From Thiomicrorhabdus sp. (GTDB lineage Bacteria > Pseudomonadota > Gammaproteobacteria > Thiomicrospirales > Thiomicrospiraceae): a stretch of 59,897 bases of DNA. The notes under the pieces are model-generated. The model saw only the letters and a list, made by a program, of their open reading frames with translations. It had not been told where the DNA came from and did not search any database. Position numbers and translations under genes: made by a program. How positions within the stretch are numbered: the first letter of the stretch is position 1; the number at the start of each line of letters is the position of its first letter. Shown piece by piece: positions 19,318 to 27,015 of the stretch. The stretch lies in contig WFPP01000104.1 of assembly GCA_015487495.1 (NCBI GenBank), positions 1 through 59,897 on the forward strand, in the 5' to 3' direction.

Positions 19318-19453
19318 TTATGTGTTGGGGTCTCGTTTAAATATTTGTACCTGGTTACGCCCTTGTTCTTTGGCTTTATAAAGTGCTTTGTCTGCCTGGT
19401 GAATGAGTTTTTCGTAAGAGGAGACAGGAGATTGAGAGCTGGCCGTAGCGACC
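19318..19453 (-). pseudogene. Displaced C-terminal tail of the diguanylate cyclase
   Basis: In the frame next to that of the upstream part, the minus strand reads on as a perfect GGDEF C-terminus (VATASSQSPVSS, then YEKLIHQADKALYKAKE-QGRNQVQIF) to a TAA at 19318-19320. Removing one base from the ACC at 19451-19453 joins it to the upstream frame and restores the conserved T-I-S-L-G-V-A motif. So this is a single-base insertion or a sequencing error, not a natural end. Confidence 0.8.
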
Positions 19454-20548
19454 GCCAAGGCTGATGGTCACGATTGGAAGAGGGGTTACGTTTTTATTGG
19501 GGATGTTAAGCTTTTCTATTTTTTGACGCAGGTGTTCTGCAAAGTGGTGTGCGCCTTGTTGGTTCGTTTCGGGCAGTAGAATAATAAATTCTTCTCCCCC
19601 ATAGCGCGCACAAAAATCAACGGGACGTTTTAGGGTGCTTTGAATGAGTTGTGCAATTTGTTTTAAGCATTCATCGCCAGCAAGGTGTCCATAGGTGTCG
19701 TTAAATTCTTTAAATTTATCAATGTCACACATAATGACGGAAAGAGGGTGTTTGTCTCGTAGATGGTGTTTAAACTCGGTCACAATTCGTTCGGAAAAAA
19801 CTCGGCGATTGGGTATGCCTGTTAGGGCATCAATGGTGGCCTGTTGTTGAATAATTTTATAGGCTTCTCTTAGTTTTCGGCTGGTTAGCATTATGACAAT
19901 AACGCCAATAAATCCAATAATAATATGCCCTATAAAGAGAGTGAGAAAGGGGGTTCTTGTCATATAAGAGGAGGTGATGCTGATGCCACCTCCAATATTG
20001 CTGTGTAATAAGTCTTGTTTGGGATGGCAGCCAAAGCAGCTTTCGTCGGCATGAATTGGCGCCATATAAAAATAATATGGCTGACCATTTTGGGTGATAA
20101 ATTGCCCTTTTTCTTTTAATCCGTTTTGAAATTCTTTGAGTGTTTTTGTTTCAAGCGGACTCGGTTTGTTAGCGGGATTGATGGGGTTTAAGCTGGTAAA
20201 GTGAAATTGCACGCCACTTTTTTGCATCGCAATATCAGATATTTGTTTAATCATGTAAGCAGGGTTTATTTGAGTTAAGGTTAGGCTTTCATTGACCTTA
20301 ATATCTCGGTTGGGAACGTTAAGGTAGGGGTTAGGGTGAGTGCTATGGGTGACGGGAACATAGACTCCAGTGTGTTGAGTGTTCCAAATTCGAGTGATGT
20401 TGATGTATTCAAAGAAGGTTTTGGCCGACTCAAAGGCAAGGCGTTCTTGCTCTTTACTGGCAACGCTATAATTCCATGCAAATGAGGCACTCACCAGTAA
20501 TATCCATGTTAGAAGGGTAAATAAAAAGAATCTTTTGACGCTCATCAA
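19376..20548 (-). CDS. Diguanylate cyclase with DUF3365 (haem-type) sensor, C-terminus frameshifted
   Basis: As read, 390 residues. N-terminal membrane helix (about 7-24), a periplasmic DUF3365/Tll0287-like sensor (about 30-195) with a C-x-x-C-H haem-binding motif at 171-175, a second membrane helix (about 203-222) and a GGDEF domain. The active-site loop is GGEEF (317-321), with an RPVD inhibitory-site motif five residues before it. It should make c-di-GMP in response to a redox or gas signal. After residue 365 the frame is lost: T-I-S-L-G is followed by unrelated residues, while the true tail continues in another frame to 19318. The final helices of the cyclase domain are therefore missing from the frame as read. 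The frame must be re-checked before calling the gene dead. Confidence 0.85.
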   Translation of the reverse strand: MMSVKRFFLFTLLTWILLVSASFAWNYSVASKEQERLAFESAKTFFEYINITRIWNTQHTGVYVPVTHSTHPNPYLNVPNRDIKVNESLTLTQINPAYMIKQISDIAMQKSGVQFHFTSLNPINPANKPSPLETKTLKEFQNGLKEKGQFITQNGQPYYFYMAPIHADESCFGCHPKQDLLHSNIGGGISITSSYMTRTPFLTLFIGHIIIGFIGVIVIMLTSRKLREAYKIIQQQATIDALTGIPNRRVFSERIVTEFKHHLRDKHPLSVIMCDIDKFKEFNDTYGHLAGDECLKQIAQLIQSTLKRPVDFCARYGGEEFIILLPETNQQGAHHFAEHLRQKIEKLNIPNKNVTPLPIVTISLGGRYGQLSISCLLLRKTHSPGRQSTL

Positions 20549-20661
20549 AAACGCCCCCTATTTTTGGCTTTAGAGCTTATTTAATTGTTCTTTATAATCG
20601 CATATTTTATGTGTGTTGTATATTTTAAGGTGGTAAAAATACCTGTTTTGAAAATGCGGCC

Positions 20662-21090
20662 TTATGAGGGTTGCCTTTGATAAGGGACAATAAACTCGGT
20701 GGGAATTTTAGTCGGCTTTTGATTTTTTAGGTTAATACATACCCACAAACTTTGCCCCGTAAATACGGTTTTACCATCTTTTGAACGAATTATTTGAAAA
20801 AAACGATGACGTTTTATGGTCTTTTGAACGGGTTCAACCCATGTACCTATTTGTAACCGTTCGTTGAGATAACAGCTTAGATGAAAGTTCATCTGGTGCT
20901 GTTTGATGACCATGACTTTTCCAATATTTTTGATGACATCTTCATCCACGCCAACAGAGAGGCTGTGTTGCCAAGCGATGGTTTCCATCCATTTTAAATA
21001 AACCTGATTGTTTACATGGCTAAGACGATCAATTTCTTCTTCAATAACGGTGTGCTCTACAATAAAAGGGGTTGGGTGTTGCCAAGTCAT
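20662..21090 (-). CDS. Acyl-CoA thioesterase, 4HBT hotdog family
   Basis: A 142-residue single hotdog domain. The N-terminal part shows the 4HBT/YbgC-FadM pattern: D-x-L-S-H-V-N-N-x-x-Y with the following E/W helix, where Asp or His-Asn usually form the active site. Substrate is probably an acyl-CoA thioester but cannot be fixed from sequence. It is divergent from aroC across a 77-base gap that probably holds both promoters. Confidence 0.75.
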   Translation of the reverse strand: MTWQHPTPFIVEHTVIEEEIDRLSHVNNQVYLKWMETIAWQHSLSVGVDEDVIKNIGKVMVIKQHQMNFHLSCYLNERLQIGTWVEPVQKTIKRHRFFQIIRSKDGKTVFTGQSLWVCINLKNQKPTKIPTEFIVPYQRQPS

Positions 21091-21167
21091 GCATTCTTCC
21101 TTGTATTTTTGTTTAAAGATTAGGTTAAAATAGGCGGATTATAACCAAGTATTAGAGAAATAAAATT

Positions 21168-22265
21168 ATGTCAGGCAGTACCATTGGACAAAATTTTCGT
21201 GTGACGACGTTTGGCGAAAGCCACGGTATCGCACTGGGCTGTATTGTAGATGGTTGCCCGCCAGGGCTGGCGTTGAGTGAGCGAGATATTCAGATTGAAC
21301 TGGATCGTCGTAAACCGGGTACGTCTAAGTACGCAACCGCACGTCGTGAAGATGATGAAGTGCAAATTTTATCGGGTGTGTTTGAAGGAAAAACCACGGG
21401 CACGCCGATTGGGTTATTGATTTTTAATAAAGACCAGCGCTCGGCAGATTATTCAAAAGTAGCCGAGACGTTTCGCCCCTCTCATGCGGACTATACCTAT
21501 ACACAAAAATACGGTTTTAGAGATTACCGCGGTGGTGGACGCTCATCGGCACGTGAAACGGCGATGCGCGTGGCGGCAGGTGCGATTGCCAAAAAGTACC
21601 TTAAAGACCGGTTGGGTGTGGAAATTAAGGGGTATTTATCACAACTTGGCCCCATTAAGGTTGAGAATGTGACGTGGCCTTTTGATAATAATAATGTCTA
21701 TTTTTGCCCTGATAAAGCCAAACAGGAAGACATTCGTTTGTATATGGACGAGCTGTTAAAACAGAAAAATTCCGTTGGTGCTAAAATTACTGTAGTGGCT
21801 AAAAATGTCCCAGTCGGATTGGGCGAACCTGTTTTTGACCGGTTGGATGCCGACTTGGCTCATGCCTTAATGAGCATTAATGCTGTTAAAGGGGTTGAAA
21901 TTGGTGACGGTTTTGCCGTCGCAGCTCAAAAGGGTACGGAACACCGTGATGAGATGAGTCCGGATGGGTTTTTATCCAATCATGCGGGGGGAATTTTAGG
22001 CGGTATTTCAACTGGGCAAGACATTGTGGCACACATTGCGTTAAAACCAACCTCCAGTATTATGACCCCAGGAAAAAGCATTAACACCGAAGGTAAAGCG
22101 GTGGATATGGTGACAAAAGGTCGCCATGACCCTTGTGTTGGTATTCGTGCCACACCCATTGCCGAAGCAAAGGTGGCGATTGTGCTGTTAGATCATTTTA
22201 TGCGTAACCGTGCTCAAAATGGGGATGTGGTTGCACCGATGATGGATTTAGCAAAACAACCGTGA
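21168..22265 (+). CDS. aroC: Chorismate synthase
   Basis: A 365-residue enzyme converting 5-enolpyruvylshikimate 3-phosphate to chorismate with reduced FMN, the last step of the shikimate pathway. The three family signatures are present: [18 protein letters not shown] near the N-terminus, the [18 protein letters not shown] region (about 123-140), and the R-H-D-P-C-x-G-I-R motif near 323. Length is normal. The TTG-started MFS gene follows 13 bases after the stop, so the two may be co-transcribed. Confidence 0.97.
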   Translation: MSGSTIGQNFRVTTFGESHGIALGCIVDGCPPGLALSERDIQIELDRRKPGTSKYATARREDDEVQILSGVFEGKTTGTPIGLLIFNKDQRSADYSKVAETFRPSHADYTYTQKYGFRDYRGGGRSSARETAMRVAAGAIAKKYLKDRLGVEIKGYLSQLGPIKVENVTWPFDNNNVYFCPDKAKQEDIRLYMDELLKQKNSVGAKITVVAKNVPVGLGEPVFDRLDADLAHALMSINAVKGVEIGDGFAVAAQKGTEHRDEMSPDGFLSNHAGGILGGISTGQDIVAHIALKPTSSIMTPGKSINTEGKAVDMVTKGRHDPCVGIRATPIAEAKVAIVLLDHFMRNRAQNGDVVAPMMDLAKQP

Positions 22266-22278
22266 CACGCTTCCTTTC

Positions 22279-23448
22279 TTGAAACAGCATTCCCTTCTTT
22301 TTCAACGTTTATCACTGCACTATTTTTTTTATTTTGGTGTGTTGGGGGCGTTGCTTCCGTATATGGGCTTGTATTTTCAATCGATTGGCCTAACGGCGAT
22401 TGAGATTGGTCAACTGCTTGCCGTGCTGTTGTCTACTAAAATCATTGCACCTAATATTTGGGGCTGGCTGGCGGATCGCTCGGGCTTGCCAATGCGCTGG
22501 GTTCGCTTGGCGACGGGATTGGCGCTTTTATTTGCGGTTGGCCTTCTGTGGTTTGAATCGTTTTGGGGGCTGTTTTTCACCATTCTCTTTTTTAGTTTTT
22601 TTTGGCACGCTTCTCTTCCCCAGTTTGAATCTTATACTTTTGGTTGTTTAGGAGATGAAAAACACCGTTATGGTGAAATCCGTCTTTGGGGTTCGGTCGG
22701 CTTTATTGTTGCCGTGCTATTGGTTGGCTGGCAAGTCGAGCATTTTTCTATTATTTGGTTGCCTATTGACCTGTTTGTTTTATTAGCGGTAGTTTGGTTG
22801 TCTACCTACCTGTTAAAAGATCAAAAACGCATTTACCATTTGTCTTTTTCAGTGGGGTTTTTGCAGATACTCAAGCAACCTGCGGTATGGAGTTTGTTGC
22901 TGGTTAGCTTTTTAATGCAATTATCGCATGGCGTCTATTATGCTTTTTTTACCATTCACTTAACTGGCCTAGGCTACGATAACACGACCATTGCCTGGTT
23001 ATGGGCTCTGGGTGTCATGGCCGAAGTAGCGGTTTTTTACTGGATGAGCGCTGTTTTTAAACGCTACACCGTGCGTTTTTTGATTTTACTCAGCTTATTT
23101 TTAACCATTGTGCGCTGGTTAATGAATGCGTATTTAGCCGATTATTTTGTTTGGATGTTGCTGGCGCAATTATTACATGCGGCCAGTTTTGGGTTGTTTC
23201 ATGCGGCAGCGATTCATTTAATTGATGACTGCTTTAAGGGCAAGCACCACGGTAAAGGTCAAGCGATATTTGCCGCATCCAGTCATGGATTGGGGGGTGC
23301 GTTAGGCATGTTTATTGCAGGTTATGCTTGGACAACCGGTGGCGCAGAACTCAGTTATGGATTAAGTGCTTTTGCGGTTGCGATCTCTTTTGTTGTTGCG
23401 TATTTCTGGGTCAGGCCTGAATCTTCAAAAAACGAAAAAAGGCGGTAA
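22279..23448 (+). CDS. MFS transporter, HcaT / PPP family
   Basis: A 389-residue protein with about 12 hydrophobic segments. The N-terminus (FYFGVLGALLPYMGLYFQSI, then GLTAIEIGQLLAV) and the loop pattern R-L-W-G-S-V-G-F after helix 4 match the MFS subgroup of 3-phenylpropionate-type permeases (HcaT-like, MFS_1_like). The start is a TTG at 22279; there is no strong Shine-Dalgarno, but it follows aroC closely. The substrate is unknown; family members of this group are often annotated without one. Confidence 0.85.
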   Translation: MKQHSLLFQRLSLHYFFYFGVLGALLPYMGLYFQSIGLTAIEIGQLLAVLLSTKIIAPNIWGWLADRSGLPMRWVRLATGLALLFAVGLLWFESFWGLFFTILFFSFFWHASLPQFESYTFGCLGDEKHRYGEIRLWGSVGFIVAVLLVGWQVEHFSIIWLPIDLFVLLAVVWLSTYLLKDQKRIYHLSFSVGFLQILKQPAVWSLLLVSFLMQLSHGVYYAFFTIHLTGLGYDNTTIAWLWALGVMAEVAVFYWMSAVFKRYTVRFLILLSLFLTIVRWLMNAYLADYFVWMLLAQLLHAASFGLFHAAAIHLIDDCFKGKHHGKGQAIFAASSHGLGGALGMFIAGYAWTTGGAELSYGLSAFAVAISFVVAYFWVRPESSKNEKRR

Positions 23449-23481
23449 CGATTTAGCCATTACTTAGAATCGTTATTTTAC

Positions 23482-23525
23482 CCAAATCCTGATACTATTT
23501 TTCACGTTGCTATGTAAGGATTTGG
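23482..23525 (+). other. Long-loop hairpin with a conserved loop sequence (possible terminator)
   Basis: CCAAATCCT (23482-23490) pairs with AGGATTTGG (23517-23525), followed by ATTTTT, so it may end the aroC-MFS transcript. The loop holds ACTATTTTTCACGTTGCTAT, which recurs with two changes at 25131-25152 before sulP. Confidence 0.5.
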
Positions 23526-23538
23526 ATTTTTACTGTTT

Positions 23539-23559
23539 GACGATTCGTTGAATCGTTAC
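23539..23559. repeat. Palindrome upstream of gloA
   Basis: ACGATTC-GTT-GAATCGT (23540-23556) within TTGACGATTCGTTGAATCGT. A matching palindrome with compensating changes (ACGACTC-GTG-GAGTCGT) lies at 44364-44380. It is either an operator or a small dispersed repeat. Confidence 0.5.
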
Positions 23560-23570
23560 AAAAGGAGAGT

Positions 23571-23969
23571 ATGATGCGTTTGTTACACACCATGTTGCGA
23601 GTTGGCAATTTAGAAAAATCGATTCACTTTTATACCAAGGTACTGGGTATGACGTTGCTTCGTCAAAAAGAGTACCCAAAAGGCGAATTTACATTGGCTT
23701 TTTTAGGGTATGGCAATGAGGAAAACAATACCGTATTGGAGCTAACCTACAACTGGGGTGTTGATGCTTATGAATTGGGCAGTGGTTACGGACACATTGC
23801 GATTGAAGTGCCGGACGTTTATGCAATGGCTGATGCAGTGAAGGCAGGGGGGGGGAAAATTATTCGGGAAGCGGGGCCAATGAATGCAGGCAATACCATT
23901 ATTGCCTTTGCCGAAGACCCTGATGGCTACCAAATTGAGTTTATTGGTGAGAATCACGTTAGAACGTGA
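23571..23969 (+). CDS. gloA: Lactoylglutathione lyase (glyoxalase I)
   Basis: A 132-residue glyoxalase I that isomerises the methylglyoxal-glutathione hemithioacetal to S-lactoylglutathione. If the second of two adjacent ATGs (23574) is used, metal ligands fall at His5 (LLHTMLRV), Glu in [10 protein letters not shown], His in GYGHIAIEV and Glu in YQIEFIGE, as in the Ni-dependent enterobacterial enzyme. AAAGGAGAG is the ribosome-binding site. A G9 run followed by AAAATTATT (23847-23855) codes for Gly-Gly-Gly-Lys; a one-base slip there would remove the last ligand. Confidence 0.95.
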   Translation: MMRLLHTMLRVGNLEKSIHFYTKVLGMTLLRQKEYPKGEFTLAFLGYGNEENNTVLELTYNWGVDAYELGSGYGHIAIEVPDVYAMADAVKAGGGKIIREAGPMNAGNTIIAFAEDPDGYQIEFIGENHVRT

Positions 23970-24063
23970 TTTGTAACGCATCTTGATTGCCCTTCTTATC
24001 TTGTTTTTTTTATGCTGATCATGATGGTGCGCCCAAACAGATTGGGTTTTAATCAGTATTTTT

Positions 24064-24101
24064 CTAAGTCCAACAGGTTTCTGGAAGTCTGTCGGACTTA
24101 G
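24064..24101. repeat. Imperfect palindrome, CTAAGTCC family
   Basis: CTAAGTCCAACAGG at the left and TCTGTCGGACTTAG at the right form a stem of about 15 pairs. The sequence CTAAGTCCGACAGACT occurs again singly at 40636-40651 near apbE, so it is a REP-like dispersed unit or half of one. It lies after gloA and might also serve as its transcript end. Confidence 0.5.
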
Positions 24102-24251
24102 GGAACTGGAAAGGGGGGTAAAAATACGATTCATTTATGGCGTGTTCTTGCGCTATAATTCGTCGCCTGTTTAGGATGCTTGTGGAAGTGCTATGCAAGT
24201 TCAGAGGCCAGATTCTTGAATAATAGAGATGATAAAAAAAGGAATTGTGTT

Positions 24252-24569
24252 ATGTCTACATTTGAAAATGTCACCATTGTAAAAGAAGCCTCGATTTATT
24301 TTGATGGAAAAGTGACCAGCCGTACAGTGTTGTTTGCAGACGGTACAAAAAAAACATTGGGTATTATGATGCCAGGTGAATATGAGTTTGGCACCGAAGC
24401 GGCTGAAAACATGGAAATGTTGTCTGGTGATGTGGAGGTTTTGTTACCAGGAGAAACTGAGTGGAAAGCCATTCCAAATGGCAGCAGTTTTGATGTGCCA
24501 GCCAATGCCAAATTTGGCATTAAAGTGAATAATATCGCAGATTATTGTTGTTCTTATCTTGTGGAATAG
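24252..24569 (+). CDS. ppnP: Pyrimidine/purine nucleoside phosphorylase (DUF1255, PpnP)
   Basis: A 105-residue small cupin (family length about 94-105). It shows the family strands [26 protein letters not shown] and [13 protein letters not shown]. PpnP splits many nucleosides with phosphate to the base and ribose 1-phosphate. I choose the ATG at 24252 because AAAAAAAGGAATTG lies just upstream and it gives the family length; the in-frame extension to 24180 has no family match. Confidence 0.92.
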   Translation: MSTFENVTIVKEASIYFDGKVTSRTVLFADGTKKTLGIMMPGEYEFGTEAAENMEMLSGDVEVLLPGETEWKAIPNGSSFDVPANAKFGIKVNNIADYCCSYLVE

Positions 24570-24635
24570 CCACTAAGAAGGTTGATTTAATTAGCTCTTT
24601 TTAAAGGGGGTTATGAGCATTATTTGTTATGGATA

Positions 24636-24690
24636 AAAATTCTTCCCCCCCTTGCTTCTCTTAAAAAGAAGCAAGGGGGGGAAGAATTTT
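24636..24690. terminator. Perfect 24-bp stem terminator, bidirectional
   Basis: The left arm 24636-24659 runs from AAAATTCTT through C7 to TTGCTTCT, and the right arm 24667-24690 is its exact complement, with a 7-base loop. T or A tracts lie on both sides, so it can terminate ppnP on the plus strand and the small membrane-protein gene on the minus strand. The arms contain the G7/C7 plus AAATT motif, in inverted pair form. Confidence 0.85.
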
Positions 24691-24691
24691 T

Positions 24692-24856
24692 TTACTGTTT
24701 ATTTTGTTTATGGTCAGACTCTTGCTCTTCTTTTTGTACTCTAAGCGCTTGTCTTTTATTACGCTCTGAACGATTCATAAAATGTTGTGCAAAATGAATA
24801 GCGATGAGTAGAACAAAAAATCCCATGCCAATTTCTGCAATGTATTCAATCCACAT
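24692..24856 (-). CDS. Small single-pass membrane protein (54 residues)
   Basis: A short minus-strand gene. ATG at 24854-24856 follows CAGAGGTCTAATATT, a reasonable Shine-Dalgarno; TAA at 24692-24694 abuts the shared terminator. The product starts MWIEYIAEIGMG, has a hydrophobic helix (about 6-24) and then a charged Arg/Lys/Glu/Gln-rich cytoplasmic tail. It lies convergent to ppnP and divergent from sulP, so its 5' region faces the sulP promoter region. I do not recognise the family. Coding sense is supported by the start signal, the membrane helix and the immediately following terminator. Confidence 0.6.
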   Translation of the reverse strand: MWIEYIAEIGMGFFVLLIAIHFAQHFMNRSERNKRQALRVQKEEQESDHKQNKQ

Positions 24857-25200
24857 AATATTAGACCTCTGGTTTAATGGTTACCACTCAGTTTTTTTAG
24901 GATTAGGCTGAGTATGCCCTGTTTTTGTAAAACGATGATTATTCTGTAATTGTACTGCATTTTTGTTAGAATTTGCACCCGCTTAGTTTCTCCAAACCCT
25001 TACATAGAATACGAATCTAGCGTAACCCCTTGAAAAACCGATTGTTTTAAACTGTTTTGCCGAGCCTGTGGGGGCGGTTTCATATTAATAAACCCTCTGA
25101 ACAGATTTTCTGGGTTTTCCAAATGTTTACACTGTTTTTCACGTTTCTATGTCAGGGTTTTGGGGTAGCCCTCTCTTCTTTTTAAGGTTAAGGAAAAAAT
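24857..25200. promoter_or_regulatory. Divergent intergenic region before sulP
   Basis: This 344-base stretch separates the small membrane protein (minus) from sulP (plus). It contains an A/T-rich left half and a long-loop hairpin in which AAACCCT (25090-25096) pairs with AGGGTTT (25154-25160). Its loop carries ACTGTTTTTCACGTTTCTAT, nearly the same as in the hairpin at 23482-23525. TTTTTAAGGTTAAGG precedes the sulP ATG as a ribosome-binding site. I see no other gene in it. Confidence 0.45.
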
Positions 25201-26781
25201 ATGAACCACCCAAGTCAGCCCTTTCACTGGAAAACCTATAAAAACGATACTCTCTCTGGCATTACAGTTGCATTGGCGTTAGTTCCTGAAGCCGTTGCGT
25301 TTGCATTTGTGGCAGGTGTGCATCCTTTAGTGGGGCTGTATGCGGCGATTATTGTGGGCATGATTACCGCTGTTTTTGGTGGTCGTCCAGGCATGATTAC
25401 TGCTGCGGCAGGGTCATTGGCGGTAGTGATGATGCATCTGGTCATGGAGCATGGTGCCTCTTATCTGTTTTTAGCGGTTATTATGATGGGCGTGTTTCAA
25501 ATAATTATTGGGGTGATGAAATGGGGGCGATTTATTCGAATGGTGCCCACATCGGTCATGCTTGGATTTGTAAATGGGTTGGCCTTAATTATTCTGTTTG
25601 CTCAATTTTCACAGTTTAAAGATGCGAATGGTGAATGGCTTTCTGGTGATAACTTATACATTATGATTATGATTATTGTGGCCACATTGGCCATTATTTA
25701 TCTTTTGCCTCGGTTAACAAAAGTCGTGCCTTCTGCCTTGGCTGCGATTGTTTTTATGACAATTATTGTGGTGATGTTTGATATTAATGCGGTTACAGTG
25801 GGAGACAAGGCCTCAGTTTCGGGTACATTAGAGTCCTTAATTTACGGTGACGGTGTCGAAGGAGGCTTTCAGGGGTTAAGTTGGTTTACGACTTTGCCTG
25901 AAGGCTTTTGGAGCTTGGAAACGTTATGGATTGTACTGCCTTATGCCTTGATTTTAACGGTAATTGGCTCGGTTGAGTCTCTTTTAACCATGACATTGAT
26001 TGATGACATTACCAACACACGCGGTAAAGCCAATAAAGAGTGCATTGCCCTAGGGGCGGCCAACTGCACTGCGGGTACGTTTGGAACAATGGGAGGCTGT
26101 GCCCTGATTGGTCAATCCATGATTAATGTTAATTCAGGAGGAACAGGACGTTGGTCAGGTATTTCAGCCGCATTGGGGTTAATTATTATTGTATTGGTTG
26201 CTTCTTCTTGGATTGAAATGGTGCCGATAGGTGCTTTGGTTGGGTTAATGTTTTTTGTGGTGATTGCTACCTTTAACTGGTCTAGCTGGAATATTATGCG
26301 TGGCATGAGTAAAACCGATGCCTTTGTGATGGTGTTGGTAACGGTTTTAACGGTGGTGTTCGATTTGGCGGTTGCGGTTATTTCGGGGGTTGTGGTGTCA
26401 GCACTGGCTTTTGCATGGCAACATGCACAGCGTATTTTGTTAGAGCAATCCATTGAAGAGGTGGACGGCCATCAGCGAAAAATTTATAAAGTGAATGGTC
26501 CGCTGTTTTTTGCATCGTCCAAAAATTTTGTGGATCAGTTTGATCCAGAAAAGGATCCTGACGATGTGGTGATTGATTTTATGCACTCCCGAGTTTATGA
26601 CCATTCTGGAATTGAGGCCATTGATGGATTGACTAAAAAATACCAGGCGGCAGGTAAAAAGTTGGTTTTAAGGCATTTAAGCCCAGAGTGTTTAATGTTA
26701 TTAGACAGTGCCAAAGACCTTGTGGAAATTAATGTATCAGAAGACCCGCACTACCATGTTTCCACCAGTGGAAAGCCGTAA
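25201..26781 (+). CDS. SulP family inorganic anion transporter with STAS domain
   Basis: A 526-residue transporter with about 10-14 membrane segments (about 15-420) and a C-terminal STAS domain (about 440-515; VVIDFMHSRVYDHSGIEAID). The N-terminal signature A-L-A-L-V-P-E-A-V-A-F-A and the G-G-R-P-G-M-I-T-A-A-A-G-S loop are present. SulP proteins move sulfate, bicarbonate or other anions. In Hydrogenovibrio and relatives some SulP proteins are known to import dissolved inorganic carbon, which fits the suggested lifestyle, but substrate cannot be read from the sequence. A clear terminator follows. Confidence 0.9.
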   Translation: MNHPSQPFHWKTYKNDTLSGITVALALVPEAVAFAFVAGVHPLVGLYAAIIVGMITAVFGGRPGMITAAAGSLAVVMMHLVMEHGASYLFLAVIMMGVFQIIIGVMKWGRFIRMVPTSVMLGFVNGLALIILFAQFSQFKDANGEWLSGDNLYIMIMIIVATLAIIYLLPRLTKVVPSALAAIVFMTIIVVMFDINAVTVGDKASVSGTLESLIYGDGVEGGFQGLSWFTTLPEGFWSLETLWIVLPYALILTVIGSVESLLTMTLIDDITNTRGKANKECIALGAANCTAGTFGTMGGCALIGQSMINVNSGGTGRWSGISAALGLIIIVLVASSWIEMVPIGALVGLMFFVVIATFNWSSWNIMRGMSKTDAFVMVLVTVLTVVFDLAVAVISGVVVSALAFAWQHAQRILLEQSIEEVDGHQRKIYKVNGPLFFASSKNFVDQFDPEKDPDDVVIDFMHSRVYDHSGIEAIDGLTKKYQAAGKKLVLRHLSPECLMLLDSAKDLVEINVSEDPHYHVSTSGKP

Positions 26782-26811
26782 TATATTTATGAAAAATGAA
26801 ATGGGTATTTT

Positions 26812-26837
26812 AAAAGCGCCTTTTGGCGCTTTTTTTA
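26812..26837 (+). terminator. Terminator after sulP
   Basis: AAAAGCGCC-TTTT-GGCGCTTTTTTT: GC-rich stem, four-base loop and T tract, 30 bases after the sulP stop. Confidence 0.85.
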
Positions 26838-26868
26838 TGCCTTCTCTTCCTTGAAGGCTCACAGAGTT

Positions 26869-26896
26869 TTAAAGGACTTATTCAGAGCTTCCTTGA
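26869..26896. repeat. Terminus of the TTAAGGA element family
   Basis: TTAAAGGACTTATTCAGAGC followed by TTCCTTGA is the right-end form of the element (compare 1434-1462). A degenerate left end (TTGAAGGCTCACAGAG) may lie just before it at 26851-26866, giving a remnant of about 50 bp between sulP and the next gene. Confidence 0.5.
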
Positions 26897-27015
26897 GAGA
26901 CTTTACTTGTTTCAGGTCAATAAATTAGCAATGCATGAATAGATTTTCTATGGCTTTAATGAGAAAATGCCCGCTCTTTTTGTAAGACAATTCAATAAGT
27001 TAAGTTTATGATGCT

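Noticed and set aside
24180-24251. N-terminal extension of PpnP
   Set aside because: The frame is open, but family length and the ribosome-binding site favour the ATG at 24252.
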